64,000 nt of DNA from Odiellus spinosus (lineage: Eukaryota > Arthropoda > Arachnida > Opiliones > Phalangiidae): positions 17,625,492 through 17,689,491 of the forward strand of contig OY987225.1 in the NCBI GenBank assembly GCA_963920705.1, written 5' to 3'. How positions within the stretch are numbered: the first letter of the stretch is position 1; each line of letters starts with the position of its first letter. Made by a program: the position numbers and the translations under genes. Below, piece after piece: positions 40,001-48,409 of this stretch. Below the pieces are notes generated by a model. The model did no database searches and was not told the origin of the DNA. It saw only the letters and a list, made by a program, of their open reading frames with translations.

Positions 40001-41887
40001 AAAATAAAAATGAAGGAAATTCAGAAGACTTAGAATTAATTTTGTCCAACTTTTCGGAGAATTCTCGGGCGAGTGGTTTGTTTGTTGTATTTTAGTTCAG
40101 AAATGGATTGATACTTTCAAAAGCTCTCCAGAAACGTTTATTTAGTAAACTGTTTTTCGCAACCTCGAAGTGGCAGTCTCGTTAATTATTTTTATATGTT
40201 TTGAGAAACATTTACACAAATACACAAGGTATTTGACCATTGTAAGATTTGACTAGATATGTGTTTTGATATAACAAGGTTCGTATGCAACCTGGGAAAG
40301 TAAGGGAATTTGAAAATAGGTCCAAATAGTTGATATTAGACATATTGTTCGAATGTTGCTAACTGCATCACGAAATCAAGTGGTGTTAAGGTTATACAGG
40401 CAGTTAGTTGCGTTTTCATAAAACGCTAGGGGTCAGAGGGCTCAGAAGTCACTCGGGAGAGACCCGACCTTGAAAGCTGACACCTGGATATAGAAGGAAT
40501 AAGCTTAAGAAATGCTCGGTGCTCACGAGCGCGATGAGCTTTACAAGCTATGTTTTGTCATATTCAGAGCAAATATAGACCTTGATTAATAGAAAAGTGT
40601 GCATTGCCAACAGCTTGCAAATATGAGTAGATTCATGTAAAATATTAAATATTGGTCAGGGAAAACCTGGAAAAGTCCGGAAATCTTAATTCAAAAATTT
40701 AGTTAGTACTCGGATTAAATAAGAACTATTCGAAAGCAACCCCTGTAAAAGCACTTGTAGGTCAAAGAGCTGCATAGGATTTTAATACTTCTCTACATAA
40801 TCAGATAAAATTATTTTCACATACAATAGGGAGAAACTAACATAGTGTCCAAGCGAAATATTTACCCCATTTCTTTTTTAGACTCTTTAGAGAAATGTGC
40901 ATCATATGTACACTGGATATACCTTTTAGATTTTTGGTTTTATTGTATTATGTTTGCAAAAATTTGACTGATTACAGATGAATATTTTAATCTTTATTCT
41001 AATCAGGATTATTTAATAAATTTTGAATTCTCTAGAATTACACTCCATGGTAGTTATATATTTGAAAATTAATAAAGCTTTTCAATGCGCCAGTGCTTGA
41101 TTTTTCTATAACACTCCATAAAAATTTAGTTACACCAAGAGTATATGAAAACCCTCCCAAAGTCTCCTAAGAGTATCGATCCGTAATCAAGGCGGCGATT
41201 GGAGCGCGGTGTCGGGCGAATGTCTGGGATCAATGCCTTAATGTTCAGAAGCGGTGTAATTTCTACACTTGCGTTTAAATGAAATCCAAATACTCGCAAG
41301 ATTTTTTTTTTTTTTTTAATTTCGTATCTTCTTGTGCAAGAAGAAGATCATTTTAATATATCAGAAAGTGTCTTTGCTAGTAATCTTCTTGCGAGCTTGC
41401 AAACAGTCTCACGCACAGTTCTAAAAAGATTTTTGTACTTCTCGCCCTCTTGCGAACGTGCCTTTAGGAAGGGTTTTCATGTCTTGGTTATACTAATGTG
41501 GAGTAACTGCTAATGTCTGTCTGTCTATTTAAATAGTTTATAGGTTTGGGAAGTCGTTTATTCGCAACCAAGGATGGTTTAACGGATGGAAATCAAAAGT
41601 TAACTTTGGCACTCTCATCACCCGGTCACAATGTTGTAATTGAAAATGGTGATTCGTCTTCCGCTGGCGGATCGCTAGTATCAGGTCAATCCACTTCATT
41701 TAGTGGAACGAATGGAATCCTCGATGGCTCTGCTTCAGGGTTGAGTTCTTTGCAGCAGGGTCTTATTGGGCAACCAGCCGTTTGTATTGGAAATAATAAC
41801 GGTGGTGTGGAATTGTCTTCAATGGGGAATACGGCTGTCGACTCTAATTCATTACAGCCAATGTTGAAGAAAATGAAAGCAGCGTGA
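6959..41887 (+). CDS. Rfx: RFX1/2/3-class winged-helix transcription factor (14 exons seen, 5' end missing)
   Basis: Sequence-specific DNA-binding regulator of the RFX family. Relatives bind X-box motifs as dimers in the nucleus and activate ciliary genes. Exons joined in order keep one frame across every junction: 797 codons plus stop without the optional exon at 11928-12026, 830 with it. Domains in order: N-terminal region with repeats like the RFX1-3 activation segment ([16 protein letters not shown]), a Gln/Thr-rich linker, the RFX DNA-binding domain ([20 protein letters not shown] through [13 protein letters not shown]), Ser/Gln linker, domain B ([18 protein letters not shown]), domain C ([20 protein letters not shown]), the long dimerization domain ([20 protein letters not shown]), and a short Gly/Ser-rich tail ending MKKMKAA. 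Presence of B, C and dimerization domains puts it in the RFX1/2/3 group, not RFX5 or RFX7. Introns range from 62 bp to about 9.8 kb and carry most of the mobile elements listed here. Confidence 0.95.
7283..7590 (+). repeat. Dispersed repeat, copy 2 (uninterrupted)
   Basis: Colinear with 4395-4940 but without the MITE, so it shows the empty site (...GGGATTGGCATGGCTATATCAC). Confidence 0.5.
7591..8562. other. RFX intron sequence, nothing recognised
   Basis: AT-rich, T-rich toward the exon b acceptor; overlapping frames at 8236-8689 are intron plus exon b read-through. Confidence 0.5.
8563..8668 (+). CDS. Rfx: RFX exon b
   Basis: Acceptor TTTTTAG, donor CAG/GTGAGA. Completes the split Met codon of the previous exon, then [20 protein letters not shown] onward; leaves in phase 0. 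Confidence 0.85.
9834..9977. mobile_element. Palindromic MITE family A, member 2
   Basis: Ends CCCTT...AAGGG with inner GTCTTGGGGAAGTCTTTAAG and its complement. Flanked by TT on both sides. Shorter than most members, with one palindromic module. Confidence 0.75.
10353..10865. mobile_element. Foldback element, about 513 bp
   Basis: Left arm from TGATTTTTTTATTGATTCCT through ATTAAACTAGAAATAAATTT to TAGCTGGATTCACGGAGATC reappears reverse-complemented toward 10865. A second, direct copy of the inner TTAGCTGGATTC block lies at about 10589-10660, so one arm is internally duplicated. An AAACAAATATTAAACTAGAA fragment recurs at about 62475-62494, showing the family is dispersed. No coding content. 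Confidence 0.75.
10987..11164. mobile_element. Palindromic MITE family A, member 3
   Basis: CCTTACCGAAATAAGTTAGT at one end, CTTTTTTTGGTAAGG at the other. GT on both flanks. Confidence 0.75.
11547..11696 (+). CDS. Rfx: RFX exon c
   Basis: Acceptor AATTAG, donor ACA/GTAAGT, 50 codons, phase 0 at both ends. Contains [20 protein letters not shown] and [10 protein letters not shown], matching the conserved GTYL...HTTRASPAT segment of RFX1-3. Confidence 0.9.
11928..12026 (+). CDS. Rfx: RFX exon c', tandem duplicate of exon c
   Basis: 33 open codons, phase 0 at both ends, 231 bp after exon c. Its product [20 protein letters not shown]... aligns residue for residue with the second half of exon c ([20 protein letters not shown]...; TNARISPVS against HNARSSPAT). 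Donor TCT/GTGAGT is strong. The acceptor GGAG follows a T-rich tract at about 11872-11901 with no AG in between. Inclusion, skipping or mutual exclusion would all keep frame. Whether it is used cannot be told from sequence; it could be decaying, but it has no stop codon. Confidence 0.6.
12027..13227. other. RFX intron, nothing recognised
   Basis: Contains a weak match (about 13036-13110) to the GGTCAGGGAAAAGTC-type repeat seen at 36144-36412; otherwise no structure seen. Confidence 0.4.
13228..13437. mobile_element. Palindromic MITE family A, member 4
   Basis: ACCTTACTGAAAAAAGTTAG start and GGTAAGGG end. It carries an extra GAAAGACTTCCCCAAG unit compared with shorter members. This is the one copy whose flanks do not show a matching dinucleotide. 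Confidence 0.75.
14685..16043. mobile_element. TIR element with GAAAGGGCC ends, non-coding
   Basis: GAAAGGGCCTAGCC at 14685 is mirrored by GGCTAGGCCCTTTC ending at 16043. The arms match for roughly 150 bp (shared blocks ATTGCCTTTGAACGAATCGA and CCCATAATCAGCAT), then diverge. The centre is AT-rich with runs of A and T and has no transposase, so it would be non-autonomous. No clear target duplication. Confidence 0.75.
16163..18170. mobile_element. Long foldback element (2 kb) with captured gene fragment
   Basis: GGGTCATTCCATGGGAAATC at 16163 is mirrored by the complement ending around 18159-18170. The arms match for about 0.85 kb each, leaving a loop of only about 125 bp near 17025-17150. Terminus GGGTCATTCCAT is shared with the foldback at 2387-3444. 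Both arms contain C or G runs (16385-16392, 17800-17813) and a copy of the coding fragment annotated at 16617-16892. Flanking TTTATCCCTG / CTGTAAGAT...TTTGATC resembles the uninterrupted reverse complement of 14366-14394, suggesting the pre-insertion site and a short duplication around CCTG. Confidence 0.8.
16617..16892 (-). pseudogene. Captured protein fragment inside foldback arm
   Basis: 91-residue minus-strand frame: [20 protein letters not shown], then [27 protein letters not shown]. The order G-x-Y-V-A-x-x-Y-D-x-x-W-x-x-G-V-V ... N-F-M ... C-x-V-P ... I-L-C-x-V looks like a compact beta-rich module I associate, from memory only, with C-termini of transposon-linked proteins in invertebrates; I cannot name it. 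A decayed mirror copy is in the other arm (about 17310-17520, + strand sense) with broken frame, and both lie inside an inverted repeat. It probably came with the element rather than being a host gene. Confidence 0.45.
18684..18913. mobile_element. Palindromic MITE family A, member 5
   Basis: CCCTTACGGAAAAAAGTTAG to AACTTTTTTTGGTAAGGG, flanked by TA on both sides. Two successive CACCCGAAAGACTTCCCCAA units are present. Confidence 0.8.
19721..20512. mobile_element. TIR element family B, complete copy (792 bp)
   Basis: CAAAAGGGGATAGAAAGTAA at the left and its complement at the right (28-29 bp TIRs). Flanked by ATTGTTT at 19714-19720 and 20513-20519, a 7-bp (possibly 8-bp) target duplication. 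No transposase. Its right 300 bp, reverse-complemented, is the same as the two halves of the copy at 55693-58690 and so serves as the uninterrupted reference for that nested site. Confidence 0.85.
21489..21728 (+). CDS. Rfx: RFX exon d, Gln/Thr-rich linker
   Basis: Acceptor TTTCAG, donor CAT/GTACGT, 80 codons, phase 0 at both ends. Starts [18 protein letters not shown] and carries a low-complexity tract of Gln (CAG/CAA) then Thr (ACT/ACC) at about 21618-21685, a likely site of length variation. Ends at the edge of the DNA-binding domain. Confidence 0.9.
21729..24760. other. Large RFX intron, mostly unrecognised
   Basis: AT-rich. A short (TTA)n run is at about 22990-23012. No exon-like frame with paired splice sites. 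Confidence 0.45.
24768..24950 (+). repeat. Possible tRNA-derived SINE
   Basis: GGTGGTGGAGTGATTTG resembles a tRNA A box, and GGTTTGATCCC, about 25 bp on, is one or two changes from the B-box consensus GGTTCGANTCC. The sequence between cannot be folded by eye into a full tRNA, and no 3' A-tail or target duplication is evident, so an old SINE head is likelier than a tRNA gene. Confidence 0.4.
26178..26359 (+). CDS. Rfx: RFX exon e, DNA-binding domain (N-terminal 60 residues)
   Basis: Acceptor GAGCAG, donor AAG/GTTGGT. Encodes [20 protein letters not shown]...[20 protein letters not shown]...[19 protein letters not shown], the winged-helix domain with the recognition helix and the basic RTRRLGTR wing start. 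Very close to vertebrate RFX1-3. The last codon (Arg) is split into the next exon. Confidence 0.97.
26741..27172. mobile_element. TIR element family C, member (RFX intron)
   Basis: GATTGAAGAGGAAAATTAAT at the left faces the complement of GATGAAGAGGAAAATGAAGT at the right, with matching ATTCTAAAAATAAGAT / ACTATTAAAATTAAGAT inside. Related to 42485-42855 and 49161-49681, and a half-copy at about 35030-35110. Edges approximate. Confidence 0.55.
27457..27470 (+). promoter_or_regulatory. Candidate X-box (RFX binding site) in an RFX intron
   Basis: AACACCATGGCAAC fits 13 of 14 positions of the RFX consensus RYYNYYATRRNRAC. Known RFX sites are often near promoters of target genes. Here it lies in an intron after the DNA-binding exon, so self-regulation is only a suggestion; one such match in 64 kb could be chance. 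Confidence 0.25.
27690..27895. other. GC-richer island in AT-rich intron
   Basis: About 200 bp with many CpG dinucleotides (GCGCGC, GGCGCGGCG) against a strongly AT-rich background. A 64-codon minus-strand frame covers it but shows no domain. Could be an unclassified repeat, an enhancer, or a capture. Confidence 0.4.
29420..29536 (+). CDS. Rfx: RFX exon f, end of DNA-binding domain
   Basis: Acceptor TTTTTAG, donor AA/GTAAGT. Completes the Arg codon, then [20 protein letters not shown], the wing that contacts the X-box in this family, followed by a Ser-rich linker. Confidence 0.96.
30587..30695. mobile_element. Short MITE flanked by TTAA (109 bp)
   Basis: TTAA precedes 30587 and follows 30695. 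Arms CAGACCTATTTTCACGCGTT... and its complement fold perfectly for over 30 bp around a CpG-rich centre. A TTAA duplication is typical of piggyBac and Kolobok derivatives. Confidence 0.7.
32295..32571 (+). CDS. Rfx: RFX exon g, Ser/Pro/Gln linker and start of domain B
   Basis: Acceptor TTTTAG, donor GAG/GTAAGT. Begins [14 protein letters not shown], has a Pro/Gln tract, then acidic [20 protein letters not shown] and TLYRDFCE, matching the region before domain B of RFX3. Confidence 0.93.
32912..32935. repeat. 24-bp perfect palindrome
   Basis: AAGCCTTGGTCATGACCAAG plus GCTT. The CTTGGT motif recurs at about 33880-33898. In an RFX intron just after exon g. Confidence 0.5.
33993..34090 (+). CDS. 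Rfx: RFX exon h, domain B
   Basis: Acceptor TTTACAG, donor AA/GTAAGA. Encodes [20 protein letters not shown]...[12 protein letters not shown], the conserved QFSL(I/V)E(K/Q)LWQxFWR block. Confidence 0.95.
34622..34767 (+). CDS. Rfx: RFX exon i, between domains B and C
   Basis: Acceptor CGAAG at 34617-34621 after a T-rich tract, donor CCTA/GTAAGA. Encodes [20 protein letters not shown]...[13 protein letters not shown], the conserved KLxTLCK and [10 protein letters not shown] motifs. Confidence 0.93.
34830..34927 (+). CDS. Rfx: RFX exon j, domain C
   Basis: Preceding intron is only 62 bp. Acceptor TTCTAG, donor AAA/GTAAGC. Encodes [20 protein letters not shown]...NEMLKIK, nearly identical to the vertebrate [18 protein letters not shown] segment. 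Confidence 0.95.
36144..36412. mobile_element. hAT-like MITE (CAGGGTTGCCAC ends)
   Basis: CAGGGTTGCCACAG at the left and CTGTGGCAACCCTG at the right, 269 bp, interior with repeated GGTCAGGGAAAAGTCAGGGA. The CAGGG ends suggest hAT. The 8-bp flanks (TTGTTTTA / TGTTACTT) match only partly. Degenerate relatives with the same GTCAGGGAATTTGAA core are at 38732-38931 and about 40280-40760. Confidence 0.7.
38243..38601 (+). CDS. Rfx: RFX exon k, dimerization domain
   Basis: Acceptor TTCTTCAG, donor AG/GTGAGT, 119 codons plus two bases. Encodes [20 protein letters not shown]...[20 protein letters not shown]...[20 protein letters not shown]...[15 protein letters not shown], the most conserved block outside the DNA-binding domain. 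Confidence 0.97.
38732..38931 (+). repeat. hAT-MITE relative with 29-bp minisatellite
   Basis: Between weak inverted ends (ATTGACACAGATC / TTGTGTCAACTTGG), the GGTCAGAGAATTTGAATATT-type unit is repeated in tandem about four times with a 29-bp period at 38784-38910, while the parent MITE has the motif only as scattered copies. Confidence 0.65.
39426..39579 (+). CDS. Rfx: RFX exon l, end of dimerization domain
   Basis: Acceptor TTTACAG, donor GAG/GTAAGT. Encodes [20 protein letters not shown]...[20 protein letters not shown]...AVMGE, matching RFX1-3 almost residue for residue. Confidence 0.97.
41537..41887 (+). CDS. Rfx: RFX terminal exon m
   Basis: Acceptor AAATAG after 41530, chosen over the TTTATAG seven bases later because only the first keeps frame. 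Encodes [19 protein letters not shown]..., a Gly/Ser/Asn-rich tail, and MLKKMKAA then TGA. Unlike vertebrate RFX3 it has no long Asp/Glu stretch. Confidence 0.9.
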   Translation, partial: FIGLGSRLFATKDGLTDGNQKLTLALSSPGHNVVIENGDSSSAGGSLVSGQSTSFSGTNGILDGSASGLSSLQQGLIGQPAVCIGNNNGGVELSSMGNTAVDSNSLQPMLKKMKAA

Positions 41888-42840
41888 TGAATGTCTCATC
41901 TTTCAACGGTGACTTTTTAATCTTGGAATCACAGTGGGCTCGATTGGTGTAGTTTAAAAACCCGTTAGTGTGAAAATATCCACCTATTTAATGCCTGTAA
42001 TTTATCACAGTCTCTCGATGGGTTTACAATGGTTGTATTCCGTTTAGCGAGAAACAGTATACTTGGTAGTAATATTTGTCTAAAAAGAAATAGGATTCAT
42101 TTCATTTACGTAGTAAAAGTGTTTTTAAACAAAATATTTTACGCACTTTAATGTAATTAAAGAATCCAAATTTATGGAAAAAAACTGTACAATGCATATC
42201 CCACCACAGTGTTTTCTAGCCCAGATCCAAGTGATGTTTATTTGGGGTTTAATTGTAAGAGAAATGTTTAAAAATATGGCTTCCATATAACTGTCTTCAA
42301 CCGTCAGAACCGTAACAAAATATACAAATTTTTGTAACCAGTTTCTTTCAGTGAGGTAACATGTTTTTCACCATAATCAATTAAGAATCACCCCTAAAAC
42401 GAATCTATCAATTCATATTTGATTCGTAACATACTAGCTCCCTACAAAAAATTCTACTTACAGTCACATTTGAACAGGGGATTTTCTATTGATTCTGCTC
42501 TACTATTAAAGATAAGATTTGTATTGGTATTAAAACATTCGCAAAAGGTCTCAGAATTGTGCAATTGATTTAGATTTTCGCATTAAATTAGAACCTCTGA
42601 CTAATCAAAAGATTCCCCAATGTGGGTTTGTAAAATATCTGGAACATATGCTGTTGTACGTGCTTCAAAGAGTGTGCGCCGCAGCACTGGTTGTTGGGAT
42701 TGTTTTAAGCCAAATGTGGGGTGTCTTTTGATTTGACAGAAGTTCATTTAATTGTATATCAAAATCACTTTTCCAATTTTTACTACAATTCAGAGGCACT
42801 TCCTGAATGTTTTACTATTTAATAAAAGTTTTTCCTCTTC
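41888..42840 (+). other. Rfx: RFX 3' UTR and candidate poly(A) signals
   Basis: No further frame. ATTAAA at 42156-42161 and AATAAA at 42821-42826 are candidate cleavage signals. The second lies within a MITE-like repeat (42485-42855). Which is used needs transcript data. Confidence 0.5.
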
Positions 42841-42855
42841 AATCTCGCTTTAAAA
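42485..42855. mobile_element. TIR element family C, member in RFX 3' flank
   Basis: ATTAAAGATAAGATTTG...AAAACATTCGCAAAAGGTCTC and, inverted, ACAATTCAGAGGCAC...CCTCTTCAATCTCGCTTTAA align with 49161-49681. Edges approximate. Supplies the AATAAA at 42821. Confidence 0.5.
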
Positions 42856-44186
42856 TACGCTTAACTTTCTATTAAAAAACCAATAAGTATTGAACTCAAA
42901 ATTGTTTAACTTATTCAGAAAACAGGATTAACACAAACCCAAGAGTTTGAAATCTTGCCAAATCTGTGCCACCGCTGTCAATCACGCAAAATTGTTGAGA
43001 ATTCATATTTTAGTAGAGAGCAAGGGAGTGTTTTGCACTTGAACCCAAATATAAATTCATTCAACGCCATGGTTTAAATCGCGCAATATGTCATCGCTGT
43101 TGGGAAATTGAAAATTACTCTAAAGCCGAGTAGTGATTTTGCTATTAACTTGTTAAGGAGAAATCATAAAGTTATTTTAAAAATCAGGAATTGATTTTGG
43201 AGGAGTGATTTTACTCAATTATGAGATTTTGGTAAGTGTCCGACCCCTCGGTTGAAAGTTTATAAATTCTACCTTTAAACTAAGCCTGAAAGGCGCCCTA
43301 CTTTTGTAGGTCTAGTGGAAGGCTCAGATTTGGCTATATTTCACTCTCTCAATGGATCTTCCTAACCTAATATAGGCTATGCCTTTGTGGTTGCCTACCA
43401 CTTTGGTTGTGAAAAAAATATTAATATTTGACTTTTTTACTACAAAGAATCTATAGAAAATGACTTCATCTATATAATCTTTTTGAGATTGCCCAACCCT
43501 CCAAAAAAAAAAAAAATTTAATGCAAAAGGCCATATTATGATTACTTAATAAAAAACAAAACATAGCCATGAGTTAATTACTTCTCCCTATAAGTTACTC
43601 AATAGCAACATTTTAAAGCTACCGCTTTTTCTTCCATTATGCTAACTGTGAATGACTATAACTTATACCATAAAAATCTTATATAAGACTCCTACATTTT
43701 TTTTTCTCTCTGACATCAGGATTGCAACCACAGTTTTAAGCTCGATTGATTGTAGGCTTATTTTTAATATGAAATGACAGATAAGTGTTTTCAAGAGGCA
43801 AAGTAAACATGTGGTTGGAAAAATACTAAGCAAACTTTTTAGCTATATTTAAAGCAAGCAATATGATGATGTCTAACAAGCATAGTTTTGCAACAGTTTG
43901 GGATTTAATTTGATGATTGCAAATTTTATTTTTCCAAAAAAAACAAATAAAATTTGTAAGGGTTTTAATCAAATTATAAAATATTTTTGGAAGTAACCAA
44001 ATTCCTGGTTATAGAACCTAGAACTGTCAGATTTTTTTTCTTTCTCAGACATTTGAGCCAGAAGTTTTAACTCCTTAACGGATTTTTGATGAAACCCTTA
44101 GCAAAAACCCTTTTCTGCCTAATTGGAAGAAAATGCATGGTATTAGCCCATACTTTATTGGGAGACATAATTAATTCTTGATACAA
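42856..44186. other. Intergenic, unrecognised
   Basis: AT-rich. About 43120-43250 loosely resembles 20925-21060 (repeated AAATCA...TTTTGA words), suggesting another old dispersed repeat. Confidence 0.4.
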
Positions 44187-44334
44187 CCCTTACGAAAAAA
44201 AGTTAGTCTTAAGAAGTCTCGGGGAAGTCTTCCATTATGTCAAGAAGTCTTGGGGAGGTCTTAAAGACTTCCTCAAGACTTTTGTAGCGTTCTTGAAGAC
44301 CTCTTCAGATTAGACGAACTTTTTTCCGTAAGGG
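44187..44334. mobile_element. Palindromic MITE family A, member 6
   Basis: CCCTTACGAAAAAAAGTTAG to ACTTTTTTCCGTAAGGG, AA on both flanks. It is in the opposite orientation to members 1-5 judged by the asymmetric TTGAAGACCTCTTCAGAT end. Confidence 0.8.
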
Positions 44335-46614
44335 AACTTTCTAGTTAAAATCAGGCGCTTAAAAAGTCTAGACAAACGGTCACAAACTTTATATGTTTCT
44401 AGAAACTGGGAATAGTAATGAAACTTACTAAGAACCAGAATCCTATCAAAGCTTATAATTTGGGTTTAAACTCCTTTTCTATGCGTAATTCGACATATCA
44501 CTACAAGAAACTCCATTGCATAGCATAAAATATCATGAAGAAAACACCCAGGGTAGTGAATTTTCTGACTCATTTTTTTTTAGATACTAGCTTATATTTA
44601 AATTATTAATAAGCCCAGTGGGTCAATTAACCAAATTTACTAAAAAAAAAATCACCTCAACTTTCACATACCCATAAAGCCCCAAGATAATCATTAAATT
44701 CTATTATTTATTAGCAAATTGGGTTGCTTAATTGTTAATGGGAACTAGTTCTTGCGATTCAAATATGAAAATCTTTTGATTGGATTTAATGCTCAAGCTA
44801 ATAATTATTTGGTGCTGATTTATTTGCAACTTTGAAGACTTTAATGTAACAAATTTTACGAATGTTGCCAATGATTGTAAGTTGTCTTACATTTTTAAAC
44901 TTGACAGTGAAAATATATTGTTTTCCATCAATATATCTATAGCTATTTGGCAAACATATCTGTCCTCGTAAGCACCAAATGCGTCTCGTTTCATTGTAGT
45001 ACCTTCCATATAGTCTATATGGCATTATCAAATTTCTTTTACGGAATTAACAAAACCATTAAACTCGCGCGCGTCATCTTTTAAATTTATCGCCGGATCA
45101 TTCCACTAAAAACTAAGTCAGTTTATATTAAACAAGATAAATTATGTAAATTTCTAAAGAGGTAATTATTTACTAAGTGTGAAATTTTATTAAGCTTGAA
45201 AAATGAGCGCGAAAAAATATATAGAAACAAAATTTATAATCTATATTTAGTTTTTTAAAATCTTAACTTATTTTTTATCGCCAAAGAGGTCTCGTGTAGT
45301 TATCGTCGCTAATTCGTATGAAAAGAAAAAAATACAGTAAAATTATCAGCTGTTGATCATATTATCACGCATGTGTTTGAGTCTTAACTTTAAATCACGC
45401 CAGAAAAAGTCATACTTATGTAATATCGCAGTTCATTTTACCAAGGCATGTGAAATTGCACCGTGTCCCCAAAATGTATTTTTCAAGGCTGTTTATCGCG
45501 AATTGTCTTTTTCTGATCAATACTATAATTTAGTTACTTTAAACGTCACATCCACACTGTGCCATGTAGTTCTGAACTGTGATATTTCATTTTAATTTAA
45601 TTTAAAAATCAATTGAAATTGTACTTAATAATTTTTATTTCATTCGCATAAACATTGTAAATTAACTTCCAATTGTGCTGAAAGCTGTCACGTGTTTATT
45701 TGTATAATATACATCCTTAGTATTACACACGCAGTCAATCTTATCTTAAGGTTACGTTTTCACTTGACATTCAACTTCTTCTTTATAGGCATGTATATAC
45801 CTGTGGCTTTTTACTGAGGAGGTAAAGCTATCCTTCAAATACGTACACCTACCCGCCTATGACTATTAACAATATCTATGGACACCTATCATAGTCGATA
45901 ACAAAACCTGGTGTTCATAAGAATCCTCTGAGGGCAAAAGTAGGAACTAACAAAATCTAGTGCTCGTCTGCAGGGTGACCACATTTCCAATTTCTCCTAT
46001 AATTTCATGGTAATTTCGATAATCTCCTATATTTTGACTCGTATCTAAAGCTATGGGTGGAGTTGTTAATCATTACTGTAAGCAGTATTAGATTTCCGCT
46101 TTAATGAAGGATAAATTTGGAAGATAAACATCAAAGCTATATACAGAGCAGACCAGATGTACTTCAAGGTACATCTGGTATCCGTTCAGCATGGCAACGT
46201 ATAACGAAGCATATGCTTTTAGTAGGCTAATACTTTATTTCTATAGTGGAAGTGTCTCCAGTATGCATTGATGAACTTGTATCCAATAAACAATTTTATA
46301 TCATATATTTCACAAAAAAGTCTATTTCCTATATAGGATTCTCAAATTATCAGTGGTCACTCTTCTGCCTATTCTCTATCCATAGCAGCCATGCACATGA
46401 TTTTGTCAATGTCTGCCGTTATAGGAAGCTTATGAATACCAGGTTTTGTAATTCGTATTAAGATGTCCATTGTTAGTTCTAGTAGCCACAGACCAAGAAA
46501 ATATTTTGTTGCGTTTATTGTACTTACATTCATCCTTATGAAGGATGACACACAGGGAATAGAAAAAAAATAAAATAAAATAAGATTTATGTTTGCAAGA
46601 TTATTAGGAAAAAT
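44335..46614. other. Intergenic, unrecognised
   Basis: AT-rich with no gene found. A 26-bp hairpin CCAGATGTAC-TTCAAG-GTACATCTGG lies at 46153-46178. Confidence 0.4.
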
Positions 46615-46765
46615 CCAAGGGGCTAATCCCTCTCAGATTCCCTGTACATGGATTACGCGTAATCATTTAAGCATTGTCAAAGGCAGGGATTTTTCAAGAT
46701 TGCGCGTAATCGCTTTAGTACAGTCAAAGGTACAGCCAGTACACCAATTATGCTGAGCCCCTTGG
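46615..46765. mobile_element. Small MITE (151 bp) with 6-bp target duplication
   Basis: CCAAGGGGCT...AGCCCCTTGG ends, flanked by AAAAAT at 46609-46614 and 46766-46771. Inside, a GATTACGCGTAATC-like block and a GTCAAAGG block each occur twice. Confidence 0.65.
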
Positions 46766-48400
46766 AAAAATCAAGAATATAATTTTACATGTACAACGTG
46801 TTTCCGAAATGGTCCCTGGATTTTGTATGAAAATCCTAAGGGTATAGTTACGCCCTTTCTTGTAAAATGAATTAAACCAGGATTGGTGTACTTGGAAATT
46901 CTTTGTAGATGGATAGCTATTTCATCTGCATCTATAAATTGTGCAATGATTAATCCAAATTTTTCTTTAAAAAAAACGAATGTGAGAAAATTTTTGCTTA
47001 TTTTTCAGCCAAAATTGGTATGCTTTTTTATAAACTTTATTTATAAAATGTTACACCAATTTACTTTTTGCACCTCTTAGCGCTTACCAAAATAGTCATT
47101 GCAAGAGGTTTCGAGGCGACTATGTTACACTCAGAATGGACAAATTATGCTTGGGGGCTCTTTTCTGCTGTTTTGATACCATGAAAATATTTTTGATCTT
47201 CTCACACTTGAGAAAAAGCTTGATTTATAGGAAAAAAGTGCAATAATAATCTACTCGCTGGAATTGCGGTTTGAAAATCAGTTTCAACCATGTTACATTA
47301 GGTTATGATTTTACGCAGGTTGCGAACACGCTGTCTTGTATTGTCTACAAACATATATATATGTGATAAAAGGAGACGACAGTTTACATCACACTCTTTC
47401 ACCCCCACCACACAGACTCCCTTTGTATTTATTTCAACGGCTAGAATAAAGGAAATCCAAAAGTGAAGTATCCTGAGTATAATTTGTCCTTAAGCAAGAA
47501 ATAGTGTTTTTGATCAACACTATTATGTGGTTCGTGTAGAGGATAAAACGGGAACAACTGTGACAAACAATTTCGTGCTGGCGCACTGTTCTTTCTTGCT
47601 TTCTCATGCCCCTTTGTTTTTTTTTTTGAAGTCCAAGTTTCTGAGTATTTTTGAAACTGGCGATTATCTCTGAAGGCAATTTGGCCATTTTGCAAGTTCT
47701 ACTATATTTAGAAAAGCCACAGTTCAGTTTTATTTTTATGTTCTCTTATCTTATTCATGGTCTGTGGTGTAACTATCTTCATCTAGGAAAATTTGGTAAT
47801 TTTTAAAAGGTCGCTTTGCCCTGTACACACTGGAGGAAGGATTGCTCAACTTCTCTATTATCCATGCATGTATATAAATACTGATGTGGCTTGAAAGTTA
47901 ATACTTTCTCTTATTCTTTGATATACTGGTTTAAAGTTAAAAAGAAAAAAACGAAAAAATAGGAAATAGGCTATATGACGTATTGCATTAAAGTAAAACT
48001 GCTTAAATCTGACTTATTTTAGTATTTTTGAACTTTTAATCTTGATTTTGACCACATTTCGGTAGTTTAAGTATTTATATGGGTAAGATATTGAAAGTAT
48101 AACTGAGCTGATAATTTAAAGTAAACATTTCTCCTATATTCCTTTCTAATTAGTGAAATGCAAAAAATACACGTAGTTGCATCATTCTTGAAATACTTGA
48201 GTTCATCTTTGAGACTTCGACATATGTTGAGTTTTGACTCAGAACCATTAAGATTTCTGGTTCAGCATGAACTCTGACTCCACAGTTCTGCATCTTATAT
48301 CCATGACTTAATTTTATTGACGAATTCGAAATTTCCATACTGATAAACCAACTTCCAAGCGCTACGCCATTGGGGTACAAATATAATCATGAATTATCAC
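46766..48400. other. Intergenic, unrecognised
   Basis: Nothing recognised; minus-strand frames at 47434-47695 are overlapping and lack a domain. Confidence 0.4.
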
Positions 48401-48409
48401 AATACATGG

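Noticed and set aside
39847-40095. 82-codon frame in the last large RFX intron, rich in Glu/Lys/Asn
   Set aside because: The CTTTCAG acceptor within it would open onto a stop in the RFX frame, and the terminal exon at 41537 joins cleanly without it.
47434-47695. Two overlapping minus-strand frames of 84 codons
   Set aside because: Same interval open in two frames, Lys-rich and without a recognisable domain or promoter; likely chance.
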